Assembly (NCBI GenBank): GCA_021821185.1
Contig: JAKACU010000031.1
Span: 1-20,806, forward strand
From: Bacillota bacterium
GTDB lineage: Bacteria; Bacillota; Bacilli; Alicyclobacillales; SLC66
Direction of reading: 5' to 3'
DNA length: 20,806 bases
This document shows, piece by piece, positions 6,937 to 14,436 of this stretch. The number at the start of each line of letters is the position of its first letter. The stretch's first letter is position 1. The position numbers and the translations under genes are program-made. The notes beneath the pieces are model-generated. The model did not search any database, was not told the origin of the DNA, and worked only from the letters and a program-made list of their open reading frames with translations.

Positions 6937-8274
6937 TTACTCAGCAAATTCCTGGTCATCATTTGGTTCAGGAGGATACACGTGGATTCTGGTAATACGC
7001 AAATTATCCGTCTCTGCAACGATGAAGCGAGCCCCTTCAAACTCGACTTCGATGCCTGGTTTTAATTCCTGTGTAAGCTGGGCATATACCCACCCACCCA
7101 CGGTATCTACTTCTTCATCAGACAAATCAAAGCCAAATAATTCATTAACCTCTTCAATTAAAAGCCTGGCATCAATTGACACGTAGCCTTCTCGTTCTTC
7201 TACAGGTGGACGTTCTTCATCAAACTCATCTTGAATCTCACCCACTAACTCCTCGAGTACATCTTCAATACTAACCATTCCCGCTGTGCCACCATACTCA
7301 TCGATCACAATCGCAAGCCCAGCTCGCTCACGCTGTAATACCTTAAGAACATCATCGATACCCAGTGCTTCTGGCACAGAGACCACCTTGCGAGCCAATT
7401 TTGAGATCGATCCTGTAGCGCCCCTGCCTTCTTTGATCACATAGCTATACAAATCCTTACTATGAATCATACCTACGACGTGATCCTTATCACCTTCACA
7501 AAGCGGGAAACGAGTGTGACGATCATTTTGAACTACGGCCAAACACTCATCGAACGTCTGCTCGGTAAATAAACACACCATGTCCGTTCGCGGTACCATG
7601 ATCTCCCTAGCAACACGATCCGCAAATGCAAATACATTATCAAACAGTTCTCGTTCCGTGGCGTCAATAACACCACTTTCATGACTTTGCGTGACCAGCA
7701 TCCGCAATTCTTCTTCTGAATGAGCGAGCTCCCGCCCTGCAAAACGACGAACACGAAAAACCTGCAAGACACCGGACGCCGTGATGTTCAGCAACCAGAT
7801 AGCTGGAAACATAACGGTCCGAAATGTTTTTAAGACCAGGGCCGAACCCATCAACCACTCTTCTGCACGCGCAATGGCAACCGACTTAGGAGCTAACTCA
7901 CCAAACACAATTTGCAGATACGTTATGATGGCAAAAGCAATGACCGAAGACACCACGGTGACGTAGACAGGTGCCATATGGTAGAACGAAGAAAAGATCA
8001 CAAGGACAAAAGGTTCAATCGATCGTTGAGCCATCCAGCCTAGACCAAGAGAGGCGAGCGTTATGCCCGTCTGTGTCGTGGACAGATAGGAATCAATGGA
8101 CTCAAGGATAAGCAGTGCTTGTTTGGCTAGCCGACTTCCTTGTTGCACGTACTGTTCGATGCGCGTCCTTCTTGAACGGACGATCGCAAACTCAGCGGCG
8201 ACAAAAAAACCGTTAATTAAAATGAGTACAAGAACCCAGAAAAAATTAATAAAATCACTCGTGGTTATGCCCAC
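6937..8274 (-). CDS. CorC/HlyC family membrane protein (CNNM transporter domain plus CBS pair)
   Basis: The 445-aa protein has the usual order: an N-terminal DUF21/CNNM membrane domain with about four helices (residues 10-170; [33 protein letters not shown]), two CBS domains ([10 protein letters not shown] onward and [20 protein letters not shown]), and a C-terminal CorC_HlyC domain ([12 protein letters not shown]). Members include CorC and B. subtilis YhdP/YugS-type proteins, linked to Mg2+ or Na+ efflux. The hemolysin name is historical. The start is GTG 8274 with AGGGGG only 3 nt away, so the exact start is uncertain. It probably leads an operon with the ferredoxin, 70 nt downstream. Confidence 0.9.
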   Translation of the reverse strand: MGITTSDFINFFWVLVLILINGFFVAAEFAIVRSRRTRIEQYVQQGSRLAKQALLILESIDSYLSTTQTGITLASLGLGWMAQRSIEPFVLVIFSSFYHMAPVYVTVVSSVIAFAIITYLQIVFGELAPKSVAIARAEEWLMGSALVLKTFRTVMFPAIWLLNITASGVLQVFRVRRFAGRELAHSEEELRMLVTQSHESGVIDATERELFDNVFAFADRVAREIMVPRTDMVCLFTEQTFDECLAVVQNDRHTRFPLCEGDKDHVVGMIHSKDLYSYVIKEGRGATGSISKLARKVVSVPEALGIDDVLKVLQRERAGLAIVIDEYGGTAGMVSIEDVLEELVGEIQDEFDEERPPVEEREGYVSIDARLLIEEVNELFGFDLSDEEVDTVGGWVYAQLTQELKPGIEVEFEGARFIVAETDNLRITRIHVYPPEPNDDQEFAE

Positions 8275-8375
8275 ATGCCCCCTATGCGTTCAAGAACGAT
8301 AGCTCATTCTTACGAAGCACAGGAGTTTCACCTCCAAAAGAGTTGACACCTTGGATAGAAACGGAATTTGAAGTA

Positions 8376-8405
8376 AGTATATCATAGCCAACGCCAAGGC
8401 GTCAT
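8376..8405 (-). promoter_or_regulatory. Candidate sigma-A promoter for the CorC/HlyC-like gene
   Basis: On the minus strand ATGACG (8405-8400) and TATACT (8381-8376) are separated by 18 bases. The -10 matches five of six and the -35 four of six. A perfect dyad, ACGCC-AA-GGCGT (8391-8402), lies over the -35 and spacer, where a repressor could act. The leader to the start codon would be about 95 nt. Confidence 0.4.
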
Positions 8406-8446
8406 GGATCATCGAATCAGCTAGGGTCTTTGTAAGAGCCTTTGTT

Positions 8447-8475
8447 TTGACCCTTACACCGTCTTCCTATATAAT
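8447..8475 (+). promoter_or_regulatory. Sigma-A promoter of ppa
   Basis: TTGACC at 8447-8452 and a perfect TATAAT at 8470-8475 are separated by exactly 17 bases. This is the best vegetative promoter match in the window and lies 55 nt before the ppa start. Expected transcription start is about 8482. Confidence 0.8.
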
Positions 8476-8498
8476 ATATATGCAATTCCAGAAAAGCA

Positions 8499-8514
8499 TG
8501 TACCACTCGGTACA
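8499..8514 (+). promoter_or_regulatory. Leader hairpin/dyad just before the ppa ribosome binding site
   Basis: TGTACC and GGTACA form a perfect 6-bp inverted repeat around a 4-base loop in the 5' leader, ending 1 nt before AGGAGGT (8516-8522). It could modulate ribosome access or stabilise the mRNA, or be an operator site. Confidence 0.4.
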
Positions 8515-8529
8515 TAGGAGGTAGAAACC

Positions 8530-9015
8530 TTGTCCAATTTGGTCGTCGATGCTCTCATTGAGATTCCCACAGGAAGTCAGAATAAATACGAATTTGATAA
8601 AGAAGCCGGTGTATTTCGCTTAGATCGCGTGCTTTACTCACCATTTCATTATCCAACCGAATACGGATACATAGAAAAGACCTTGGCAGAAGACGGCGAC
8701 CCTTTGGATGTTCTGGTCTTATCGACCGTACCGACGTTTCCAGGTTGCGTTATCGAGACGCGTGTCGTCGGTGTCTTGGTCATGTCTGATGACAAAGGCC
8801 AAGATGAAAAACTTCTTGGCGTACCGACGAAAGATCCACGATTTGCGCAAGTGCAATCCCTCGATGATGTTGCACCACATATTCTTAAAGAAATTGCCCA
8901 TTTCTTTCAGGTATATAAAGACCTAGAGAATAAAGCTACCAAGATCGAAGGATGGAAAGGCGTCGACGATGCAAAACGCATCTTAGATGAAAGCTACGCA
9001 CGTTACAATCAATAA
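8530..9015 (+). CDS. ppa: Inorganic pyrophosphatase (family I)
   Basis: It hydrolyses pyrophosphate to two phosphates in the cytoplasm, driving biosynthetic reactions. The 161-aa length and motifs fit soluble family I enzymes: EIPTGSQNKYEFDKE near the N-terminus, YPTEYGYI, and the metal-binding signature DGDPLDVLVL, then GVPTKDPRF. The start is TTG 8530, fixed by AGGAGGT at 8516-8522. The gene is monocistronic, with its own promoter and leader hairpin, and ends at a terminator shared with the convergent yuiB-like gene. Many Bacilli use a family II manganese enzyme instead, so presence of family I is a minor lineage clue. Confidence 0.95.
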   Translation: MSNLVVDALIEIPTGSQNKYEFDKEAGVFRLDRVLYSPFHYPTEYGYIEKTLAEDGDPLDVLVLSTVPTFPGCVIETRVVGVLVMSDDKGQDEKLLGVPTKDPRFAQVQSLDDVAPHILKEIAHFFQVYKDLENKATKIEGWKGVDDAKRILDESYARYNQ

Positions 9016-9038
9016 AAATGAGCAATAAAAACAATGTG

Positions 9039-9066
9039 AGGGAGGTGTAGTATATCCCTCCCTTTG
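9039..9066. terminator. Bidirectional terminator between ppa and the yuiB-like gene
   Basis: AGGGAGG (9039-9045) pairs with CCTCCCT (9057-9063) around an 11-base loop. A short TTT follows on the plus strand, and the plus-strand A-rich stretch at 9013-9033 gives T-rich sequence after the stem on the minus strand. The location between convergent genes supports the call. Confidence 0.6.
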
Positions 9067-9336
9067 TTACTGGCGAAACATGCGATAGCCTCGATTACGC
9101 AACGCTTTGACTGAAAGTGACGCCAAGATGACTGCAACCAAACTCACTACCAAAGGTACAATAAATCCTACATCAACGCCCTTATGGATAATTATAATGA
9201 ACCCCATGATCACCACATACAAAACGAAGTTCGCCCACCATCGGTGAAAAATCATATCAACGATAAAACTTACACCATAAAAAACGGCAAGTACTAATAA
9301 ACTCAAAATCACCGTTTGCACAATGACAATCCCCAT
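9067..9336 (-). CDS. YuiB-like small membrane protein
   Basis: The protein has 89 residues if started at ATG 9336; GTG 9345 is an alternative that sits too close to the GGGA ribosome-binding element. It is almost entirely hydrophobic, with about three transmembrane segments (VILSLLVLAVFYGVSFIVDM, FVLYVVIMGFIIIIH, FIVPLVVSLVAVILASL) and a basic C-terminus. Layout and length resemble the YuiB family of Bacilli, whose role is unknown; the assignment is from general resemblance only. A 7-bp hairpin (9349-9370) lies just before the start and partly covers the ribosome-binding element. Confidence 0.65.
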   Translation of the reverse strand: MGIVIVQTVILSLLVLAVFYGVSFIVDMIFHRWWANFVLYVVIMGFIIIIHKGVDVGFIVPLVVSLVAVILASLSVKALRNRGYRMFRQ

Positions 9337-9348
9337 CTTGAACACGTC

Positions 9349-9370
9349 CCATCGATCTATCCCTCGATGG
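9349..9370 (-). repeat. Hairpin between the acyl-CoA ligase gene and the yuiB-like gene
   Basis: CCATCGA and TCGATGG form a perfect 7-bp stem around an 8-base loop in the short gap between the two minus-strand genes. There is no U-run, so it is more likely an mRNA-processing, stability or translational element than a terminator. Confidence 0.4.
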
Positions 9371-9383
9371 CATCATATCAAAC

Positions 9384-10916
9384 TTAGATCTGTTCGCGCA
9401 AAATTCTACGCATCACTTTGCCCGTTGCGTTTTTTGGCAACTCCTTCATGAGCAACACCTTGCTAGGACATTTGTACTTCGCAAGATTCGTATGACAAAA
9501 GTTGATAATATCCTCTTGCGTCACCGACTCATCCTTCGTCACGACGCAAGCGATAACTGTTTCCCCATAATTGCCATCATCAACACCAACCACAGCCGCT
9601 TCAGAAATACCAGGGTGTAAAAAGAGTACTTCTTCAACTTCACGAGGGTAAACATTAAATCCTCCCACAATGATCATATCTTTCTTGCGATCAACAATGT
9701 AAAAATAGCCTTCCTCATCCATTTTCGCTAGATCGCCAGTATGAAGCCACCCACCACGCATGGCCACCGCCGTATCCTCATCACGATGCCAATACCCTTT
9801 CATGACGTTTGGTCCGCGCACCACGAGTTCACCGACAATCAAAGGAGGTACTTCCTGATCTTCCAGATCAACGATTTTTTGCTCTACGCCTGGTAAACTT
9901 ACCCCGATTGACCCTAACTTTCGCATCCTACCATCGACTGGTGCAAAGCTTGTAACTGGGGATGCTTCCGATAGACCATAGCCTTCTAACACAGTAACGC
10001 CAAAATGCTTTTCAAATGCTGTCAGCAAAGCGACTGGCATCGCTGCACCGCCAGAAATGCAGTAACGAAGAGAATGCAAATCAAACGTCTGTCCCTGACC
10101 CACTTGCAACATGAAATTATACATCGTCGGTACACCAGCAAAAATGGTGATTTTTTGTTGTTCGATCGTTTTAAGTGCATCTAAGGGGCTAAAACGAGGC
10201 TGAATTATCATGTGTGCACCGCGATAAATAGCAGCATTTAAGCACACAGTTAATGAAAATACGTGGAACATTGGTAAAACAACCAGTATGTTATCTTCTT
10301 TCGTGTACATCATATGATCGCCGATAACATCGGCATTGGATGCCAAGTTGCGATGAGAGAGCATTGCCCCCTTAGGTCGTCCCGTGGTACCTGAAGTATA
10401 GAGAACAACAGCGATATCCTCGGTATCAAATTGTTCATCGATCGTAAAAGGCGGGATATCCTGGCGTTTCATCATCGTCTCATACGAGATAACTCGGGAA
10501 TGCGTAGCAGGTTGGTCAAGTTCACCAACAACAATAAGAATTTTATCGGGCCATTTTGCAAACAAGTCATCTGCAAGTTTAGCCATTTGATGCGGCGCAA
10601 CAATAACTTTGACATCACTGTCTTCAATGAGATAAAACAGTTCCTGCACCGTATACGCAGGATTAATGGGGACGCAGTACATCCCGAGCCGCAGTGCACC
10701 GTGATACAACGTAAGAAATGCATCGCAATTCGGTAAAATGAGTGCCATGCCATCACCATGATGAAACCCCAATGAGGATAAGAAAGCGCTAACATGGGAA
10801 ACATGATAATCAAGCTCTTGATAGGTTACCTCATTACCAAGAAAGGAGTACGCATACGCTTCTGGGTACGTACGGGCACTTTGACGCAGATGGGCATCCA
10901 AATGGGCATAAGGCAT
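9384..10916 (-). CDS. Long-chain fatty-acid-CoA ligase (AMP-forming)
   Basis: It activates fatty acids with ATP and CoA to acyl-CoA. At 510 aa it is a full-length ANL-superfamily enzyme: the phosphate-binding loop YTSGTTGRPKGAMLSH near residue 175, the adenine motif GYGLSEASPVT, GWLHTGDLAKMDEEGYFYIV, the hinge DRKKDMIIVGGFNVYPREVE, and C-terminal LPKNATGKVMRR with the catalytic lysine. It resembles B. subtilis LcfB/YhfL. ATG 10916 has GGGGAGC 8 nt upstream. Immediately upstream on the same strand lies an enoyl-CoA hydratase remnant, suggesting a former beta-oxidation cluster. The exact acyl-chain preference cannot be read from sequence. Confidence 0.92.
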   Translation of the reverse strand: MPYAHLDAHLRQSARTYPEAYAYSFLGNEVTYQELDYHVSHVSAFLSSLGFHHGDGMALILPNCDAFLTLYHGALRLGMYCVPINPAYTVQELFYLIEDSDVKVIVAPHQMAKLADDLFAKWPDKILIVVGELDQPATHSRVISYETMMKRQDIPPFTIDEQFDTEDIAVVLYTSGTTGRPKGAMLSHRNLASNADVIGDHMMYTKEDNILVVLPMFHVFSLTVCLNAAIYRGAHMIIQPRFSPLDALKTIEQQKITIFAGVPTMYNFMLQVGQGQTFDLHSLRYCISGGAAMPVALLTAFEKHFGVTVLEGYGLSEASPVTSFAPVDGRMRKLGSIGVSLPGVEQKIVDLEDQEVPPLIVGELVVRGPNVMKGYWHRDEDTAVAMRGGWLHTGDLAKMDEEGYFYIVDRKKDMIIVGGFNVYPREVEEVLFLHPGISEAAVVGVDDGNYGETVIACVVTKDESVTQEDIINFCHTNLAKYKCPSKVLLMKELPKNATGKVMRRILREQI

Positions 10917-10946
10917 GTCGATTCGCTCCCCGGACTGGAGTTGATC

Positions 10947-10973
10947 GCCGCCTCGAAGACGAAGTTAGGCGGC
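10947..10973 (-). repeat. GC-rich hairpin in the leader of the acyl-CoA ligase gene
   Basis: GCCGCCT and AGGCGGC are perfect 7-bp arms around a 13-base loop, about 30 nt upstream of the ligase start. No U-run follows on either strand. It may be a leader stem or the relic of a terminator between the hydratase remnant and the ligase. Confidence 0.35.
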
Positions 10974-11053
10974 TCTTATCGATGCAAAACCGTGCCTTGC
11001 GTTTGTCTAAAAATGCCGTGATACTTTTCTGACTGCCTTTCGTCTAAAAAACG

Positions 11054-11313
<260 letters not shown>

Positions 11314-11340
11314 AGTACCTCTTTTCGACTGAACAGTCAA

Positions 11341-11520
11341 TCATTTTTTCAACTTTTCCAGTATCCAGCGAATAGCCGCAATGATAACAACGATAGCTGC
11401 CATCGTATCGAGAACGAGTTCCACGGTTCGCCATCCCCAGCGAGCGCCAATGAAACTACCGAGTTCCACCAAAACGACGGCAATCGATACCAACATCCAA
11501 TTCTTAATCCCACGATCCAT
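11341..11520 (-). CDS. Small two-helix membrane protein
   Basis: The protein has 59 residues from ATG 11520, with GAGGTG 6 nt upstream; GTG 11529 is the alternative start. It has two hydrophobic segments (WMLVSIAVVLVELGSFIGA and TMAAIVVIIAAIRWIL) and a lysine-rich end. I do not recognise a family. It precedes the hydratase remnant on the same strand. Translation is supported by the ribosome binding site and membrane-like composition only. Confidence 0.5.
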   Translation of the reverse strand: MDRGIKNWMLVSIAVVLVELGSFIGARWGWRTVELVLDTMAAIVVIIAAIRWILEKLKK

Positions 11521-11687
11521 CACTGGCACCTCAACCTAGCTATCGTTACTCGTCAAAATTCCACGCTTCCTGGTCCGACAGCACCCTTGTCATGTCGTTA
11601 ACACGAAGATGATCAGGGGACAGCAAAGCGTTACATCATGAACGCGCCACGTACAGCATAATTAACATAGTGGACACACTAAAATTC

Positions 11688-11727
11688 AGTATAGCACGTC
11701 AGTTCGACCTACGTTCCATGCTATACT
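11688..11727. promoter_or_regulatory. Inverted repeat containing possible divergent -10 elements
   Basis: AGTATAGC (11688-11695) and GCTATACT (11720-11727) are perfect 8-bp inverted arms 24 bases apart. Each contains TATACT, facing outward: on the plus strand it precedes the zinc-ribbon gene by 32 nt, and on the minus strand it could serve the small membrane protein. Neither has a convincing -35. A second dyad, TAGTG-GACA-CACTA, lies at 11668-11681. Confidence 0.35.
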
Positions 11728-11759
11728 AGACAAAGTTAGATAAAAAGGAGGAATACACC

Positions 11760-11972
11760 ATGGCGGGTCCCAGTCAATCCATTGCTTGTCCGCATTGCAA
11801 TGGGCATCTGTTTCGTGAGGAGAAAATTGTCGAACTTGACGGCAGTGTTGTTGTGACAAAGGGTATGCATATTCCTGCGCAAACCCATGCAGTTTCTTAT
11901 CACTATGTATGCGTCAGTTGCAACCAAGTCCTTGATGAAACGTTTGCCCATGGTCATCTTGAGGCGCGATGA
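11760..11972 (+). CDS. Small zinc-ribbon-like protein
   Basis: The 70-aa protein starts at ATG 11760 behind AAAGGAGG, a near-ideal ribosome binding site. It has two CxxC knuckles, CPHC near residue 10 and CVSC near residue 51, enough for one zinc ribbon, and histidines between them. I recognise no specific family. Its stop codon is in the loop of the terminator hairpin at 11962-11981. It stands alone between a divergent and a convergent neighbour. Confidence 0.7.
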   Translation: MAGPSQSIACPHCNGHLFREEKIVELDGSVVVTKGMHIPAQTHAVSYHYVCVSCNQVLDETFAHGHLEAR

Positions 11973-11983
11973 TTCGCGCCTTT
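11962..11983 (+). terminator. Terminator-like hairpin over the 3' end of the zinc-ribbon gene
   Basis: AGGCGCGA (11962-11969) and TCGCGCCT (11974-11981) form a perfect 8-bp GC-rich stem with a TGAT loop, followed by only a few T residues. The stop codon TGA at 11970-11972 is in the loop. The convergent gene ends 30 nt away. Confidence 0.5.
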
Positions 11984-12010
11984 CACATAATGCATGATGC
12001 ACTCGTAGAC

Positions 12011-12754
12011 TTACACAGCCAAGGTTCGCTCTTGATATTCTGGGCACACCGAACGAAAAGGACAATACTGACTACAGAAATTCCGGATATATCGTGGATA
12101 AAACTGTTCATCAAGTATCTGTTGCCACTTCTGAATAACCCACTCTTTTGCTTGTTGACGCTCTGTATCTGTGATTGTCACCCAGGCTCGTCCACCATGG
12201 ACGACAAAATCAAAGTAACCATCATGCGCTGGCATACCGTAAAGATCTTCGCATGCTGATGAGTACAAAACCAACTGGCGCATTTTTTTCTTATCTGTCG
12301 CGGAAAAAACTCTACCCGTCTTCAGATCAGCGACGACATATCCATACGCTGGCACGTCTAAGACACGATCGATAAATCCCTTCACAGGCGGTATACCGGG
12401 CGCAATATCAAGTAAAAATTCCTTTTCCGAAGCAACCACGTCATCAATCCTATAGCGGCTAAAACGCCAAATCGCCTGAACCCCTCTCTTATAAAATTGT
12501 ACCGCATCATCACGCGATGCAAATTCGGAAACGATTGTCGGAAATTGTTCGTCAAAACGTGCCTTCAATTGATCAAAACTGTGCATTCCGTTCGATACAG
12601 CGTGCTCTTCGTATAAGGTATGAAGAAGTTTCCCAAAGGAAGCATGATAAGTGGGTACTTCATCTATGGGTTGTCGTTTTTCCACGTATTCATAAAAAAA
12701 TCGCAAGCCACAGGTGTCATACAACGTTAGTCTACTATACGACAGATATTCCAT
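12011..12754 (-). CDS. Stand-alone RecB/Cas4-like PD-(D/E)XK nuclease with probable Fe-S cysteines
   Basis: The 247-aa protein has the nuclease core of the PDDEXK_1/RecB family: an N-terminal SYSRLTLYDTCGLRFFYEY, KGFIDRV with Asp129, VVADLKTGR with Asp143-x-Lys145, and the trailing QLVLY (QxxxY) motif. One cysteine near residue 15 and three C-terminal cysteines in FCSQYCPFRSVCPEY match the four-cysteine arrangement that holds a 4Fe-4S cluster in AddB, Cas4 and related nucleases. No helicase domain, cas genes or addA lies nearby, so its partner is unknown. The start is ATG 12754 with a weak upstream GGCGGG. A role in DNA end processing or repair is inference from the family. Confidence 0.85.
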   Translation of the reverse strand: MEYLSYSRLTLYDTCGLRFFYEYVEKRQPIDEVPTYHASFGKLLHTLYEEHAVSNGMHSFDQLKARFDEQFPTIVSEFASRDDAVQFYKRGVQAIWRFSRYRIDDVVASEKEFLLDIAPGIPPVKGFIDRVLDVPAYGYVVADLKTGRVFSATDKKKMRQLVLYSSACEDLYGMPAHDGYFDFVVHGGRAWVTITDTERQQAKEWVIQKWQQILDEQFYPRYIRNFCSQYCPFRSVCPEYQERTLAV

Positions 12755-12809
12755 AGCGCGAAAATCCCGCCTTTCTTGCTGTCACCGCGCAATTTCCTTC
12801 ATCATACCA

Positions 12810-12838
12810 TGAGTTGTGACCTCCTGGGCTTACATAAT
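12810..12838 (+). promoter_or_regulatory. Possible forespore (sigma-G/F-type) promoter of the ger operon
   Basis: TGAGTT (12810-12815), 17 bases, CATAAT (12833-12838) is a partial match to the forespore sigma pattern TGAATA...CATACTA. ger operons are known to be sigma-G dependent. The spacing is right but the -35 is weak. Start of transcription would be about 55 nt before gerA. Confidence 0.3.
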
Positions 12839-12899
12839 TCTTGCCTACCTTTACGATACTACATAGAACAGAAGAATTTACCATGTAAAGGAGTAAGGT

Positions 12900-14435
12900 A
12901 TGGCGGATCAAAACGTATGTGACATTAAGTTGTCACCCAACCTCGACGATAGCCTGGAGTACGTACGGGTAGTTTTTACGCATTGCTCAGATATCGTTAT
13001 TCGGCGATTCACGTTGTTTCACACGACGGATGCAGCGTTGCTGTATGTTGACGGTCTTATTGACAAAAAGCAAGTAGAACAAGATGTGATCGAACCACTT
13101 ATGATTGATAGAGCCACCTTAGGTGTAACACCTGAGGATATGGATCTCATTGAACGAATTGGTGTGCATGCGGCTAACGTCACTTCCGTCAACACGTATA
13201 CGGATGCAGTGGAGGCAGCGCTTGAGGGCAAAGCGGTCTTATTTCTTGAGGGGTTGAAAGTGTCCTTAGTATTTGGGGTCGCGGGGTGGCCCCAACGCTC
13301 GGTCAACGAGCCAGGTACTGAATCAGTGATCCGCGGTCCACGCGAAGGATTTATCGAAAGTGTAGGGGCTTCTGTGGCTATGGTCAGACGGCGATTGCGC
13401 ACCACAAGCTTTAAAACCGAGTCGATGCAAATCGGCCGCTATACGAAAACAGATGTTGTGGTGTGCTATCTAGAAACCATTGCCGATGAAAAGCTTATCC
13501 AGGAAGTCCGAGAAAGGCTCTCGCGCATTGACGCAGATGGCATCCTTGAGTCTGGGTATATTGAAGAATGGATTGAAGATAACCCCTATTCACCTTTCCC
13601 CCAAGTACAAAATACGGAACGTCCCGATGTCGTGGCTGCCATGTTATTAGAGGGCCGAGTAGCCATTCTTATCGATGGAACACCATTTGCGTTACTCGTG
13701 CCTGTTAATTTATGGGGTGCCCTCGCCTCGCCTGAAGATTATTATGAACGCTATATTATTGCTACCTTTATCCGTTGGTTACGCATAGCTTTTGCAGTGA
13801 TCTCTTTGACCTTGCCATCTCTGTATGTTGCTGTATCAACGTTTCACCAAGAATTTTTGCCTATGCCGCTGCTCATTTCTATCGCCGCCGCTCGCGAAAA
13901 CACACCGCTTCCTGCTGCGGTCGAAGCTTTTTTTATGGAAATCACCTTTGAAGCATTGCGCGAAGCTGGGGTGCGTTTACCCAAAGCAATCGGGCAGGCG
14001 GTCAGTATCGTCGGCGCACTTGTCATCGGGCAGGCCGCCGTCCAAGCAGGTATCGTATCAGCTCCTATGGTAATCATCGTTGCTATTACGGGAATCGCTT
14101 CATTTACGGTTCCGCGGTTTAATTTCGCTATTGCCGTTCGTATGTTGCGTTTTCCGATCATCATCTTATCAGGGACACTAGGCATTTATGGACTTATCAT
14201 CGGCCTCATTGCGATCATCGTACATTTATCATCTTTACGCTCTTTTGGATTGCCTTATTTAGAACCTATCTCACCTTTTCAACCCTCAGGATTAAAGGAC
14301 ACACTGGCAAGAGCACCACACTGGGCTATGATGGATCGACCTTTACAAACCAGCAAAAAAAATAAAAAACGGCAAACCTCTGCTGGCTATCCTCATCATC
14401 GTCAACCCACACAAAACCAAGAGGAGCGACCTTAA
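12900..14435 (+). CDS. GerA-family spore germinant receptor subunit A
   Basis: An inner spore-membrane protein of a nutrient germinant receptor, which with the B and C subunits senses small molecules and triggers germination. The 511-aa protein has the large N-terminal domain (DSLEYVRVVFTHCSDIVIR; RSVNEPGTESVIRGPREGF, a GerA family hallmark) and a C-terminal membrane region with several helices from about residue 283 (FIRWLRIAFAVISLTLPSLY, IVGALVIGQAAVQAGIVSA, IILSGTLGIYGLIIGLIAII), then a basic hydrophilic tail. ATG 12900 has AAAGGAG at 12887-12893. It is the first gene of the operon, with gerC starting one base after its stop. Confidence 0.95.
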   Translation: MADQNVCDIKLSPNLDDSLEYVRVVFTHCSDIVIRRFTLFHTTDAALLYVDGLIDKKQVEQDVIEPLMIDRATLGVTPEDMDLIERIGVHAANVTSVNTYTDAVEAALEGKAVLFLEGLKVSLVFGVAGWPQRSVNEPGTESVIRGPREGFIESVGASVAMVRRRLRTTSFKTESMQIGRYTKTDVVVCYLETIADEKLIQEVRERLSRIDADGILESGYIEEWIEDNPYSPFPQVQNTERPDVVAAMLLEGRVAILIDGTPFALLVPVNLWGALASPEDYYERYIIATFIRWLRIAFAVISLTLPSLYVAVSTFHQEFLPMPLLISIAAARENTPLPAAVEAFFMEITFEALREAGVRLPKAIGQAVSIVGALVIGQAAVQAGIVSAPMVIIVAITGIASFTVPRFNFAIAVRMLRFPIIILSGTLGIYGLIIGLIAIIVHLSSLRSFGLPYLEPISPFQPSGLKDTLARAPHWAMMDRPLQTSKKNKKRQTSAGYPHHRQPTQNQEERP

Positions 14436-14436
14436 C

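Noticed and set aside
8343..8348. Perfect TTGACA on the plus strand
   Set aside because: No -10-like hexamer lies 16-18 bases downstream. The real ppa promoter is at 8447-8475.
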